Of a stretch of DNA of 64,000 nt, positions 21,250-32,639 are shown one piece after another. Location of the stretch: NCBI GenBank assembly GCA_947359465.1, contig OX375872.1, positions 77,605,100 to 77,669,099 of the forward strand. The letters are read 5' to 3'. The notes below the pieces were generated by a model. That model did not search any database and had not been told where the DNA came from. It worked only from the letters and a program-made list of their open reading frames with translations. The stretch's first letter is position 1; every line of letters starts with the position of its first letter. A program made the translations under genes and the position numbers. Source of the stretch: Metellina segmentata (Eukaryota; Arthropoda; Arachnida; Araneae; Tetragnathidae).

Positions 21250-21642
21250 TTGGAGGGTGGGGTTCCAGCTCAGGTGTTATCTTATCATCTGACCGTGGTT
21301 CAAAATTACGCGATGCTGTCCACGAATCTTTCCCTTTTTGGATATAACTCCGACCCTAGATAATAGGTAGTTGTGTTGCTTGAGAACGTTAATTAAAAAT
21401 TACCCAATTTTCTCGGATACTTTCCTTAGGGGATTGATGAGTTACTAAAGTACGACGTTAATTAAAAATTACATCTGATCTTTTTCTTAGGGGATTGATC
21501 CCTGACCGTCGTCAATAGCACCTTGAGTTGCTATAGTACGACGATAATTAAAAATTACCTTGGTTCTCTCAATTAGGGAATTGATCCCAGACTCGTTAAT
21601 AACCCATTGTGTTGCTCTTGTATGAAGTTAATTAAAAGTTAC
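21250..21642 (+). repeat. Tandem array of SINE 3' tails
   Basis: A headless SINE body (from about 21,250) is followed by four successive tail units ending at about 21,403, 21,472, 21,558 and 21,641. Each runs from a CTTAGGGGATTGAT-like box to TTAATTAAAAATTAC. Unit length is about 70-94 bp. The units differ from one another by many substitutions and small deletions, so the array is old. Confidence 0.75.
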
Positions 21643-22484
21643 AAATTTCCTCAGATTTCAAATTCATTTCTGTTGATTATTGTATTATTTTTAAAATCCA
21701 TCTTATACACATGCATATTTTACACATTTTACTGCAATGCCAAACAGTTGTATTTTGTAAGAATTAAGAGATTGAAGTTTTTGAAAAAGGCAGTTGGAAA
21801 AATTGAATGGTGAAAGGAGTAAAAAAACAGGCTTTTTTAATCAAAACAGAAAAAAATGAATCTTATTTTTAAAATTTTACAACTTAAATGTGTATCTTAT
21901 TTTTAACACAGCAGTGAAATGTGTTGGGTTTTGCAACACAGTATCTTTTAACCCCAAATTACTCAGATAATAGGAGACAGAAAAATTATAAATATTTGTG
22001 TTAGTTGAGGTATTTTTGAATTTTAAATAAAATAGATTAATGGACCAAAATTAAAGGTAATTTTTTTATTTTGTTGAGTACAAAGTAAATTATTTTACTG
22101 CTTATCTTAATTTTTAAAATTAGCAATGTTTGTAGATGTGAAATGTAACTTTAGAAACAATTAAATTCAATGCAATAAGTCTGTCCCATGTGCGAGAGGA
22201 AAACAAATTTAAAAAAAATGAGCATTTTATGCTTGTTTATTTTTCTCCGAGAGAGTATACATGTATCCATGCAAAATGAACTACTCGAAAAGTATTGAAG
22301 GAAAGGTAAAACTAATGCTTTGAAACAAAGATGCAAACCTTTAGTGCTGAATAAGTAACCATACATGTGCGTATGGGAGGTGCATTTAGAGATCAGGCTT
22401 TCAAAGAGCACAAGACAATTTCTGCTCTTAGTGAATTTCATGTTTTTCAAAACATTTGCTGAAATTCACTAGCAAACAGTTGAA
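21643..22484 (+). other. Intron 3, unassigned
   Basis: AT-rich; nothing recognised. The - strand frame at 22,151-22,450 has no known motif. Confidence 0.35.
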
Positions 22485-22800
22485 ATGAGTAACCACCAAC
22501 GTTTGGATAATGGAAGGAATTGGAAAATTGTAGGGAGACTGGGAGCAGGGCAGTCAAATGCAGATTGCTAGACTTGAATGTAATACCAAGTGCCATATCC
22601 AACTTATGGAAATAGTTTAAGAATAACAGATCAGTAGAGAGAAGGCCTGGGCAAGGTCGCCAAAAGCCACAACAGCCAAGATTGATAAGCGAAAACAGAA
22701 GTCAGATATCACCTGTCTACTGCAGATTGGAAAGTTACGGCAAACACATGTAGTCAGACATAGGTGTTCTTCAGGCCATCCTTACATGAACCATAATCAT
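22485..22800 (+). pseudogene. Tc1-like transposase N-terminal remnant
   Basis: ATG at 22,485 begins MSNHQRLDNGRNWKIVGRL then GAGQSNA, the first helix-turn-helix of a Tc1-like transposase. After a shift, IARLECNTKCHIQLM and then SPKATTAKID (normally RPKATT followed by R/D) continue the domain through several stops. No catalytic domain follows. It is a different Tc1 family from those at 12.2, 46.3 and 55.8 kb. Confidence 0.6.
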
Positions 22801-23639
22801 TGTTTTTAAAAGGGGGATGGATAGGCTCTTATCCCTATTTGCCCATCCTACCTTTAAAGCCATTTTTGGCTTTTAGCTTGCAGAGCTAATGAAATTTCTA
22901 CATAGGCATCTGTATTATTTCTGTGACCATTGATGTTTAGACTTACGTGAACCCACACCTTGTCAAGGTTCAAATTCCCGGACTGTTCTTTGGACCCTCA
23001 ACTTAGGGCTTGAAGTTGTATGCCACATAAATCTACCCAAAGGGACTTATCACACTCAGACACTTCAAGTGATGCAAAATGTCACTGGGTTCTCCTCAGA
23101 GGTGCGTTGAAAGCCTGTGGTTTAGTATGTAGTGAAGAGAAAAGGCTTCTGTATATGGTTTTGGAACCTGTACAGGCAGATATGTGGTTGAGAAAGGTAG
23201 CAATTATTAATTTTGCTTTTTCTGAAGAGATGAATTCATCTTGGAAATGCAGCCTAAACTCCAAAACACTTTAGCTTTGAAATGCGTTTTTTAGTCTGCT
23301 GTGAGATGTATTTTCTATGAGGACCTCGTATTCTGCCAAGCTGGGTGTTTTTTTAGTTCATGTTGCAAGGGGAAGCAATCGATATATTATCTTTCCATGC
23401 ACTCCAACCAATATATAAGTTTCCTCTTAAAAACTGGCATCTTTCCTTGCAATGAGATTCACTTCCCAAATAATGTTGAATATACGCCAGCTTGTACATC
23501 CAGTCCTCATCACTTTAAACCATCACCAATAGTGCATTATGGTCAAAAGTGCATGAACTTCTGCCTGCATTTCCATCAAACATGCCAATACTTTTTTTCG
23601 AGGTTCATGGTTACTTCACTACATTAGTTTGAAGAACCT
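22801..23639 (-). other. Intron 3, possibly the worn C-terminal half of the adjacent hAT corpse
   Basis: The - strand shows scattered Trp- and Lys-rich fragments (for example KDASFLRGNLYIGW in one frame near 23,430) that could continue the hAT transposase at 23,640-24,690. No frame is long or clear. The + strand frames at 23,020-23,274 and 23,301-23,627 are not recognised. Confidence 0.25.
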
Positions 23640-24690
23640 GCTTTTAAGAGATTGTGATTTTATATAACTTATTAATTTTATGGCATCATTCAACACTATC
23701 ATAAGCCCAGAAGGCATTTTCCTTGAAGTTAGCATGTCTATGAACACAATGACTGCTGCTACATTTCTTTGCCTTATCTATAATTTTAGTAATTGCTCCA
23801 GTATTGTGATCCATCACTGCCTTTGCCCATAATTGCATACATCTGCAGTTTTCCCATGGTATATCATTTGATGAGAAGAATTTAGCCAAAAGATTAAATA
23901 TTTCACTGCCATGATGTGTTGGTGGAAGTAGTCTGTAAAAGTCTTCTTAATAGCTTTGTAAGTAAACATAACAAACAAATACCATTGAAACCACAATGTC
24001 AGTTGATTCATCCATTTCTTTTGTGAATTTAGTGCACATGATGCGATTGATAAGTCTCTTTTAAAACAGCCATAACACTGATTCGAATAGCAATAGTGTT
24101 TTTTGAGAAAAGAATGTCGGAGACTAGCTTAACAGTTTTTTTGTACTAACAGTTGACAATATTGATTGTAGAATGTTTAATAAGTCTCTACAATGGTATG
24201 AGCTTTACCAACTCAAGCTTTACAGCAATTTATTAGGTACTTTTTCATTATTGGTTTTAAAAAGTGATGCCAGAAAGTTTTCTGTGAATCCATAATTTCG
24301 TTGCACTTCCTTTTGAAAAAAAAAGCAGAACCTATCTTTCAGCTCAGGATGGTTTCCTTCAAAATGACACTGCAGCTAAACAGGAAACTGTAGGTCAACA
24401 CATTTCCACAAATCAGAGGCCGACTATCGTGTTTCTATGAATCCATATTCAACTAACTTTATTTATATTTTCGTTTTTTATTGGGAAATCTTTTACTCAC
24501 TGCCCCACTTCTGACATGTTTTGCAAACAAGGATTGAGGTGGCACCACAGATTCAGAAATTGTCTCTTGTGGAAAGCTGTTCAAAGTAATGGAGTGAGCT
24601 ACTGGTTTGTCATTCTTTTCAAACATCTTTTCTTCAAATTTTTTCAATGTAACATCTTTTTCTTTAAATGACCTATCTGAAGCCAGCAAT
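23640..24690 (-). pseudogene. hAT transposase corpse, ZBED5-like
   Basis: Reading leftward on the - strand: a Lys/Phe-rich N-terminus (24,689-24,459, ending FPNKKRKYK), a worn BED-like region, and MDESTDIVVS at about 24,014-23,985. These are followed by IMAVKYLIFWL, then NDIPWENC and AVMDHNTGAITKIIDKA, and finally SSSHCVHRHA near 23,750. The DESTD box and the HC..HR box in this order are typical of ZBED5-like hAT transposases. Stops and shifts are frequent, so the copy is dead. Confidence 0.65.
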
Positions 24691-25317
24691 TCATGCCAAA
24701 AGGAAAATTACACAGGAATACGAGAATAATCTACTGTATCTTTAATAACCAAAGTCGAAAACAAAATTACTTGAAAACCAATAAAAGCACCTGAATCAAC
24801 CAATAATGTAATGATTTCTTACTGGAAATGTATTGCAATAGTTCAGGATTCTAATGTACGAGTAGAACAAAACACATCACTTTTAAAAGTAACTCTTACT
24901 AACTACACAACTAACCACTCAGAGGTCTAAGTATTAAGAATGTGTAGTTCCATTTATTTTTTTCCCCATTAGCTCATCTGGTGAAGTAACGGAGTGAGCT
25001 GTTGGTTTGTCTTTTTCCCCAAAATGTATTATCCTCAAATCTTTTCAATGTCAATTTTTTTTTTCTTCAAAAGACTTGTCTAAAGCCAGCAAACCATGCC
25101 TAAAAGGAAATCACACAGGAATACGAGAAAAATCGACTTTATCTTTTAGAACTCGGAATACGAAATAAAGATTTAGAATACAAATGTTTATAACAAAAGT
25201 CAGACACTAAATTACTTGAAAACCAATAAAAGCATATGAATCCACCAATAATGTAATGTTTTTCTACTGAAAATGTATCGCAGTAGTTCGGGATTTGAAC
25301 ACACGAGTAGAACAAAA
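24580..25317 (-). repeat. Direct duplication of the hAT N-terminal segment
   Basis: About 24,580-24,885 and 24,985-25,317 are similar copies about 410-430 bp apart. Both contain GGAGTGAGCT, TTGGTTTGTC, CCAAAAGGAAA-like sequence, ACACAGGAATACGAGA and ACCAATAAAAGCA, and both end ACGAGTAGAACAAAACA. The second copy is extended. It ends at CAGGGTGTCAAGATTTAAATC, which looks like a hAT-type terminus. Confidence 0.6.
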
Positions 25318-25547
25318 CAGGGTGTCAAGATTTAAATCGTTGATTAAATCATGATTTTAATCAAATGATTTTTTAAATCACAACTAATCTTACATTTTTA
25401 TAACTAAGTATATGGACCTTAGAATAATCACAAAAGTGGTCAAATGCTTTAATTTTTCTGCACTCATGGTGATTTCAGCACTAATGGCTACACCCAGCTC
25501 AGAGGGAACTGGGTCAATTACTACATCTTATAAAAGACTTGCCGCTG

Positions 25548-27118
25548 CTAGCCCGGCAATGCCATGATATAAGTTATTAAGCTGGTGTAAAATTTTCAGC
25601 AGATTTCGAATTCTTTGAAATTTTTTTATTCTATCTTAAGCGATTCTGATTTTACGAAAAAGAATTAACAATCCCAGTCAAAAAGTTTTTTATTTTTTGC
25701 TTCATTCCCTGAAATGGAATAGGACACGAAATGTAATCTGCATCTTTTTGTAACGCAAAGGGCAAAAGATGCAGTCTGTTTCACGTGACGCGACAATCTC
25801 TTGTGAAAATGTAAAAGATATATTCAATTTAAAAATTATTTATTTAAAGAAAATCATATTTTTAGGTATCAATCTAAAATAAAATTTCCCGCAGATTTCA
25901 AATCCGTTGAAAATTTGACTCTGTCTTTAACAGTCAAAAGATAGAAAAAAGAACTGTGACTCCAGTTAAAAGATTTGTCGTCTGGCTGGAAAATCATTCC
26001 TCTGTTAAAAATCAAAGCGGAAACGAAAAAAATAATTTTATGAGCGTTCTCCGCTATGATAAAAACTTCGCATGGTTCCAAGGTATTCCTTTTTCGCAGA
26101 AGAAAGACGTTGAAAAACGATGGAGAATAAAACTATTTAATTCATGATTTTAAATTGGATATCATGAATATGCTGTGTGGATTGAATTTTAAAATTCGCA
26201 GCGACCCAAAAATTGCACAAAATTCGGACTACCTATGTGCCAAATCTTTGCTGTAAGTGCCATAGAATCGTCAGAATTTTGCATTTTGTTGATCTTTTAT
26301 GCTATTTTTTGTTTGTTTCGGTGTCTTTTGGAAAGCATAGCATTACTTAATTTTGATAATTTATGCAACTTATAAATTTACAAAAGCATAAACTTTAACT
26401 TTTGATATCCTTTTGGAAGTTTAGTGATTTCTGTGTACTTCAATTTTTGTATCGCAGCAATTCCACCGTTCATCAACGCATCTCTCAAATGTGTATACTG
26501 TTCCACTCTTAGAGTACTCTGATTCAGTCTTATGTACAACACCCTTTCCGATTCAATCTTGGAATACATGTCGACAATAAATTGATGAAACAGGTCTTTG
26601 CTTTTGAAAAAGATATCCAAATAATCCAAACTAAAAGTCAACATGCTTTAAAAATGATAATCCAAACTATCGTACTCTAAAACAGAAACAATAACAAACA
26701 ACATATTGCACAACTGTGATCCAGTTCCAAAAATAAAGGAAGCACAATCAAAACATACTTATATACTATGATAATCCGAACTAAAAGTTAACGCTAACTA
26801 AAAGTTAATTTGCTTTTATAAAAGCAATACATTTTTATAAAGGATATCCAGTAATCGGGTGGCTACATACGCACAGTAAATACGGATTTAGTCAATACCG
26901 ATTGAAGACATGCTTTTCGGAGGAAAACAATAATAATTAAATATCTCATTACATTACTTTTAAAATGTTCTAGATTAAATTTTAAAATTCAGGGCAGACT
27001 ATAAAATTGTAATATCTTCAGACTACCTATGTGCCAAATTTCATTATTGTAAGTACCATAGATTCGTCAAGACATGCAGAACAGACAACACACATACTTC
27101 ATTTTATAATAGTCTAGA
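25548..27118 (-). mobile_element. Helitron, rearranged copy with a Rep fragment
   Basis: The 5' end on the - strand is at 27,118 (TCTAGACTATTATAAAATG, like the 38,270 copy). The 3' CTAG region is near 25,548. Two versions of the 5' subterminal sequence are present (27,118-26,975 and about 26,300-26,180), so this is a composite of two copies. The segment 26,644-26,378 encodes part of a Rep/helicase protein. The interior contains the family's AGATTTCAAATCCGTTGAAA-type stretches. Confidence 0.6.
26378..26644 (-). pseudogene. Helitron RepHel fragment, 88 codons
   Basis: The frame includes LFHQFIVDMYSKIESERVLY, IRLNQSTLRVEQYTHLRDAL and a NGGIAAIQKL stretch. It corresponds to the conserved segment of the N-terminal Helitron-like domain, which normally reads H(Q)xxVDMYxKIExERLxxIRxNQxxLR..xY.HLRDA. 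The remainder of the normal 1,300-1,500-residue protein is absent. It lies in the orientation of the Helitron around it. Confidence 0.65.
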
Positions 27119-27119
27119 C

Positions 27120-27357
27120 TCGCTGCCAAAAGTTAAGCACGGTGTGGAAAATGTTGATTTCTTGAAGCTAATCTAAATTTGAGAGGCTGCAATTGGCTGC
27201 AGAGTTAGATGGAACTATGCAAATGTGTTATGTTTCGTGTCAAGAAATATAAAAAAAGGCAGTCGTATAAGAAGCCAGCATTATATGAAGGGTTAGAGGA
27301 GTTGCATGTAAGTGTTGTAAAAAGTGTTTAGAACTTTCGTAGGATTAGTTTTCAAGA
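27120..27357 (+). other. Probable Tc1-like 5' region
   Basis: It contains TCGCTGCCAAAAGTTAAGCA and sequence leading into the transposase remnant that follows. A matching right terminus was not found. Confidence 0.3.
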
Positions 27358-27600
27358 TGGACATGTTTCTCCACAAAACGAATAGCAAATAGTGAGCGCT
27401 GCCGTTCTGTGGGATGCCTTGAAGTAGGGCAATCAATGACTGATGTTGCACTTTTCTTTGGCATTCATTCCGTCATTTCATGATTATGCAAACAAGTCAA
27501 ACAGTCGTCCAAAGACCTGTGGCCTGCTGCCCAGGTTACAACCCCTGCAGTTCATTGATATATTGCTGTTGTAGCAAAGCACTGATCATTCATGGCTGTG
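27358..27600 (+). pseudogene. Tc1-like transposase N-terminal remnant
   Basis: Across shifting frames the + strand reads VGCLEVGQSMTDVALFFG, HSVIS, LCKQVKQS, then VTTPAVH and YIAVVAKH. This is the order of the DNA-binding part of a Tc1-like transposase (usually ..GxSxTDVAxFFGVHxSVISRLWKQ..TTPAxxRYIAxxAKR). Stops break it and nothing catalytic follows. Confidence 0.55.
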
Positions 27601-27985
27601 GCAAAGGGCAAATCTTTTCCAAATAAATAAACATGTCAATGTCATCAAAAAGCAACTCTTGCGAGAACTGCCCCATAGTTTTCAAATTTACAAATCTATA
27701 GTCATTACACGTGACACAGACGAGGCCGTAAAACATGACATAGTTTTTTAAGACATTAGAACCATCTGGAGTACCTATTGGAGCACCGATTATGCTTCTC
27801 ACAAATCTGAATCCACTTTCACTGTGCAATGGCACAACACTCTTGTCAGCAAACTCATGCCAAATATTATTGAAGCCACCATCGTGACTAGGTATGACAC
27901 AAGTGAAAACGTATTCATTCTTAGAATAGCAATCATCACTTCTAATATCCCATTCCAATTTACAAAACTTCAGTTCACAGTTTGT
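27590..27985 (-). CDS. Unrecognised open frame, up to about 132 codons
   Basis: The open stretch runs from after a TAA at 27,988-27,986 to a TGA at 27,592-27,590. It has a TTG at 27,958 but no convincing ATG at its front. The product is not repetitive and is balanced in composition (WDIRSDDCYSKNEYVFTCVI, SRFVRSIIGAPIG-like core, MGQFSQELLFDDIDMFIYL). It overlaps Tc1 and Helitron remnants at its edges. It may be an exon or a fragment of an unfamiliar mobile element. I do not recognise the family. Confidence 0.3.
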   Translation of the reverse strand, partial: TNCELKFCKLEWDIRSDDCYSKNEYVFTCVIPSHDGGFNNIWHEFADKSVVPLHSESGFRFVRSIIGAPIGTPDGSNVLKNYVMFYGLVCVTCNDYRFVNLKTMGQFSQELLFDDIDMFIYLEKICPLPQP

Positions 27986-28120
27986 TTAAGTTTCACCGTG
28001 AGCATCAACAAGGCACAATCACAATTGCTGAAAGTCGTAGAACTCGGTCTCATTAAACCATGTTTCTCCCATGGTCAAGTGTTCGAGAGAATTGGATACC
28101 TTTTTACTTTTTATAAATAG
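27966..28120 (+). pseudogene. Helitron helicase C-terminal fragment
   Basis: The + strand frame reads SFTVSINKAQSQLLKVVELG, then LIKPCFSHGQVFERIG. It matches the last helicase motif of Helitron/PIF1 proteins (usually F.M.INKAQGQT...G..L..P.FSHGQLYVA.SR). It is on the strand opposite the Helitron copy at 25,548-27,118, so it is a separate insertion. Confidence 0.65.
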
Positions 28121-28420
28121 ATATCGCTTATATTTCTTGCCAGATATGGTCATTTCAATAGGTATACACCCCAATCCGAAATGTTACTTTTCTCTGGGAA
28201 TAAAGTAAATTCTGAATAAGTGAATGAATCAACCTCTAGTACCTCCATCTTTAAAAATCATCCTGGCCTGTTAAGCCAAAAAGTGTTCACTGTAGTTTCC
28301 CCATTGGATTAGAAGAACCAAATTTTGAAATGGGCTTGTTGCCAATATCTTATAGTTTTCGATATTCCATGTTTATTGATTTCTTAAGTATAGTTAGTAA
28401 AAATGTGAATTCCATTACAG

Positions 28421-28610
28421 TTACAAACAAAGTTTATTCCTTGAAAGAAGCTCTTCAGTTTATTGTTCACAGCTATCGGTCATCTGGTCTCTTGAGCTTA
28501 TGGAGAGGAAACTCTGCTACAATGGCTCGTATTATTCCATATGCTGCAATTCAGTTTACAGCTCATGAGCAATGGAAACACATTCTCCATGTGCAAAGTT
28601 TTGAAGAGAG
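28421..28610 (+). CDS. SLC25A42: SLC25A42-like carrier, coding exon 4 (repeat 1, helix 2)
   Basis: Acceptor TTCCATTACAG; donor GAGAG|GTACGT. With the A from the previous exon, it encodes [20 protein letters not shown], then [20 protein letters not shown] and [16 protein letters not shown]. The G-[ILMV]-x-x-[LFW]-[FYW]-x-[RK]-G-type segment (GLLSLWRGN) closes carrier repeat 1, and [10 protein letters not shown] is the start of helix 2. The vertebrate protein reads [20 protein letters not shown] here, so orthology to SLC25A42 is strong. Two bases (AG) pass to the next exon. Confidence 0.95.
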
Positions 28611-30039
28611 GTACGTTTGTATTCATTAATTAAAAATAAAATTGCAATCAGTCACAGAAGGGACTGTCAAAGAAACATTGCTTTATATTTTTTAAGAAAA
28701 AATTTTATGTGTTTTATCATCTCAATTTTCTTACAAAATTTAGAATATTTTGATTGATTTGCTCAACAATAAAAATATTTTCACTGTTTTACTAAGGATG
28801 AGTGTATAATTGAAGAGGGAAGTATAACGGAATTGTTCGCCACAACAGGATAACTTCAAACACTAAATACCAATATAGGAAACTGCATTAGTTGTGACAT
28901 TTTTAATGCAGGAAAACTATTACTTAAAAAAAAGACAAATTTAGAATTATCTACAGCAGACTGTTGAATATCAAGATTTGTCCAGTGCTGTTCTGATTTA
29001 ATGAAAAGTTAATAGCTTTTCTCCAATGATGCTTTGGTTCAACTTTATGTGAACAAAATGTAATTTTTTAAATTTGAATGATACATTCTGCATATCTGAA
29101 TGCTGAAATACATTCTTTCTAAAAAAAATTGCCAGATCAGGCATATTACAGCATCAGGCTCTTGCAATCTTCAAAAAGAATTCACTTCAATCCTAATAAA
29201 AACACATGTTGCAGCACCTGATATGAGGGCAATTTACATCTGAAAAAAAGTAATTCTGCACTTTGAATCATTCTCCTCTCATGAAAACCATACATAATAT
29301 GCTTACACTTCATTATTTTGAAGTTAATTTTGCCAAGACAGCTTCAAACTTTTCAGACATAAATATGCCCACTGTCCCAAACACAATGTATTGCATCACT
29401 CTAAGATAATAATGTTCAATCTTATCTTGTATGCTAAATGGCTATAATGTGCTTTAAGAGAATCCACAACAATTGAAATGTATCTATCGTGTCCTTGGCA
29501 GCTGATGTCATTTGCCTGCTGTAACACCAGTGATTCACATTTGTACTGTCCACAATGTGGCTAACATAATCTAATGCAACTATCATGTTTTTCTGAACAA
29601 TAGCATACTTTTTTCAAAATACCTAAAGAAGTTCAATACATTTTGTTAATATATAATAAAAATATAATGCCAAATGATTCTAAAATTTGTATTATTTTGA
29701 ATAATTTTATACAAAAATTTAGAATAGGTTGTTAGTAGGACCCTGCAACTTCATTTATCTTCGTCTGAAAATTTCACATATACTTGGTATTTGGTACTTT
29801 TCTGTTTACTCTTATGTGATTACAGGCTGTCTACCAATCATGAAAGTCATGAATTCTGAAAATGGTCATGAAAAACACGAAATTAGCCTCTCAGTCAAGA
29901 ATTTTTTTCCGTTTTTCAAATGTTTATTTTTTTTAAACCCTGTTTAATACCAAAAGGAAATGTTTGAGATGTCGCTGTATGCACGCAAAGGAAAATAACC
30001 ATCTAGAACAATATTTTCTGATGTTGTTTCTGAAATAAT
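28611..30039 (+). other. Intron 4 of SLC25A42, left part
   Basis: AT-rich. I see no gene. The - strand at about 29,350-29,560 has a 45-residue stretch that reads open in one frame but matches nothing I know. Confidence 0.35.
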
Positions 30040-30700
30040 TCTAGCTGATTGCTTTTTCAAGAAGCAAACAAACCACTATTGGATTTAAAGTACGATCTTC
30101 TGCCCCTGTAATGAATGAACCTATGCCAAGTGAATCCAGTCATTTATCTATATATGGACCAGAAAATTCAGAGTGCTCTGCACCTGTAGTTTCAAAACCG
30201 AATAATTTAAGCTCTTATGTAGTAAATGAAAGTGTATTGAGAGCATAAATCATGGCTTTAAGCAAAGCTATATGCCATGCTTCTGATAGACATGCCAGCC
30301 TTTCCTATGATTTATTTACTGAGATGTTTTCAGATCATATGATTGCAAAAAAGTTTAAAAGCACAAATTCGTTAGGTTATGTTATAACTTATGGATCGAG
30401 TCTACATTTTAAAGACGGGCTCTGTCAAGATCAAAATAAATATGATATTTATTGTGTGTCATTAGACGAAAGTTTAAGTAAAGTAGCACAGAAGGGCCAA
30501 ATAGATGCAATAACCTGTTATTAGGATTCAACTGTACGTTAGGTTAAAATGTGTGATTTCTCACTTCTACGTTTGTGAGCTACTCCACAGGTGTTAATCT
30601 ACTAAGTGAATTTACCCATATTATGTCTAGATTGTGTTTATCTGTAAAGAAAATACTACCAACTTTCAATTGATGGCGCTAATTGACTATTAAGATAAAT
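30040..30700 (+). pseudogene. hAT-like transposase fragment
   Basis: The frame from 30,252 reads MALSKAICHASDRHASLSYD, LFTEMFSDHMIAKKFKSTNS, YVITYGSSLHFKDGL and IYCVSLDESLSKVAQKGQID. It ends at a TAG at 30,524. This is the segment of BED-type hAT transposases where F.DS.IA..F and SFDESLN..L...QMD precede the catalytic core. Upstream (30,040-30,240) is worn sequence in the same element. It is a different hAT family from 23,640-24,690. Confidence 0.55.
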
Positions 30701-31617
30701 TATTGTCCCCGCAGTGAATTAAAATAAACCTTCATTTTCATTAGGCTGATATGAACTTAAGTTTATAAAAATACACATGATGAAGTCTTTAAAAATCCAA
30801 ACTTCGAGTATTATTCAAAAGATAACAAATGAATTTAAGTTATAATTGAAAGATTACAATCGACGAAAGTTACTTATAACATTTTAAAGTATATCTAAGA
30901 ACTTGATCGAGAGATCAAATAAGCAGGTAAGTGATCAAACAAGCGAGAGTGGGAATGCTGGTACAACAGATTGCAACCGCTTTTATAATAGTATGAAAGA
31001 TCACTTGATAAGATTTGCATAACCGTGACAAGATTTACGTGCGATTCATCAAATATGTCGGCTCAGTAAAATTTAGAAAAGAAAGGTAAGGTTTTTCCTA
31101 ACAGGCCCAAAAAACACCTGAAATTCTTGAATGATTACCAGTTTCTAATAAAGTCTAAGCAAGATTTGGAAGAGAAAAAATTGATCAATGTTGGTACTTG
31201 TTTAATATTGTCCATGGAGCGTACAAGAAAAAAATCCTGATTTTTCATACACTGCTTTTCTAGGTGTCAATTTTTAATGTACTCACAAGCATTTTGTAGT
31301 TTTGTACAGAGTACATTCACAAAATAAAATTTTTTCCTTCCAAAATGATGCAGTATCTTCACACCTTTTCATTTTTAACAAAGCTAAATTCTAAAAGATT
31401 TTGAAGTGGAAATATATTTTAAAATACTTTCGTAGATTTCAGAAACTATTTTAGTATTCAATTAATAAGGTTGCTTTTGTGTTTTGGTAAAACTGAATTG
31501 AGCATTTTAGTACAATGAAGTAGACATATTTTTTCAGGTATTTAGTTTTGTTTATGTTTAAAAATTAATTTTAATTGTATATTTACATGTTATAAGTATG
31601 ACTTAAAATGTTTTCAG
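30701..31617 (+). other. Intron 4 of SLC25A42, right part
   Basis: No gene or repeat recognised. It ends in acceptor ATGTTTTCAG. Confidence 0.4.
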
Positions 31618-31734
31618 GAAGGCCAATCCTGCAAAATCTTTCCTTGCTGGTTCCTTAGCAGGCGTAGTTTCTACAACTTGCACATACCCTTTAGATCTAG
31701 CTAGGGCTCGTATGGCTGTCACCCATAAAGAAAT
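31618..31734 (+). CDS. SLC25A42: SLC25A42-like carrier, coding exon 5 (repeat 2, second carrier signature)
   Basis: It encodes [20 protein letters not shown], then [18 protein letters not shown]. The helix-3 signature YPLDLARAR (PLDLAR) and the following MAVTHKEM are nearly as in vertebrate SLC25A42 (YPLDLVRARMAVTPKEMY). AG from exon 4 plus G gives Arg; the exon ends AAAT|GTAAGA, passing AT to make Met with the next G. Confidence 0.95.
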
Positions 31735-32639
31735 GTAAGACTTATCAGTACCACCAATATAAAATATCTTTGTTACTTATATAATGTTGAAAAAATTTTA
31801 TATCTGGTTATTTTTCATAATTTTTTTTTTCCATTTATATAGTAGCATATAAGCTCAATGGTTATCACTTCTGATTTATGTATGTGCTACATAAGTGCTG
31901 TTTGTATTAGAAAAGTAACAAATCGTCTTTTTTGTATTTAACTAATATACAGTCATTATATTACTGTGACATTTTGAAAATGGTGCTTTGTCATTTACTT
32001 ATGTTAACTCTACAAATAAATGGTACATTTGGTAAAAATAGACTGATGTATTTCTGAGAAAAATGAACTATAACTTTCAAAAGGGTTTTAGGTAAACCTA
32101 CCCTAAAAATGTTAAGTTTACCTTTAAATGTGCAATCAAATGTTATTTTTAATAAACATTCATAGTTTCGAATTTCTTATTAAATGCATTGTTATGAATT
32201 GAGATTGCAAATTTTCAGAAAAGCTTTCTAAAAAAAACATGATTTTTTATCGTTTTTTTGGTTACTGTGTCTTAAGTCATTCGTTTAAAGTAAATTTTAG
32301 TACTTAATGAAAACATTCCTATAAAAATCATATATTTCATGCGAATTGGTCAAAAGTAGTCCTTTGTTTCATTTACTGCTCCATTTTCAGTTTGTTACTC
32401 TACTAAATCTAGTACTTAGAAAACAGACTTTGCGATTTAATCATATAATAGCTGTAGTAATACTTAATGCTCTCCCTCTTTTGCCATGCTGTTGTAAGTG
32501 ATGTATATAGTGGATGATGTACATAATGGATGAATCCAATCAGGAAATCTGAGTATCTCATTCATGCACTCGATACTTTTTATGTATCTATAAACAAGTT
32601 CAATTAACTTAGAGAATGGTATCTTTTCTTTTTGTGTAG
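31735..32639 (+). other. Intron 5 of SLC25A42
   Basis: AT-rich, about 0.9 kb, without recognisable insertions. Confidence 0.6.

Noticed and set aside
20948..21292. 114-codon + strand frame with hydrophobic start and Cys-rich end, like a secreted peptide
   Set aside because: It runs across a Helitron 3' fragment and into the SINE body. It is a chance fusion of repeats.
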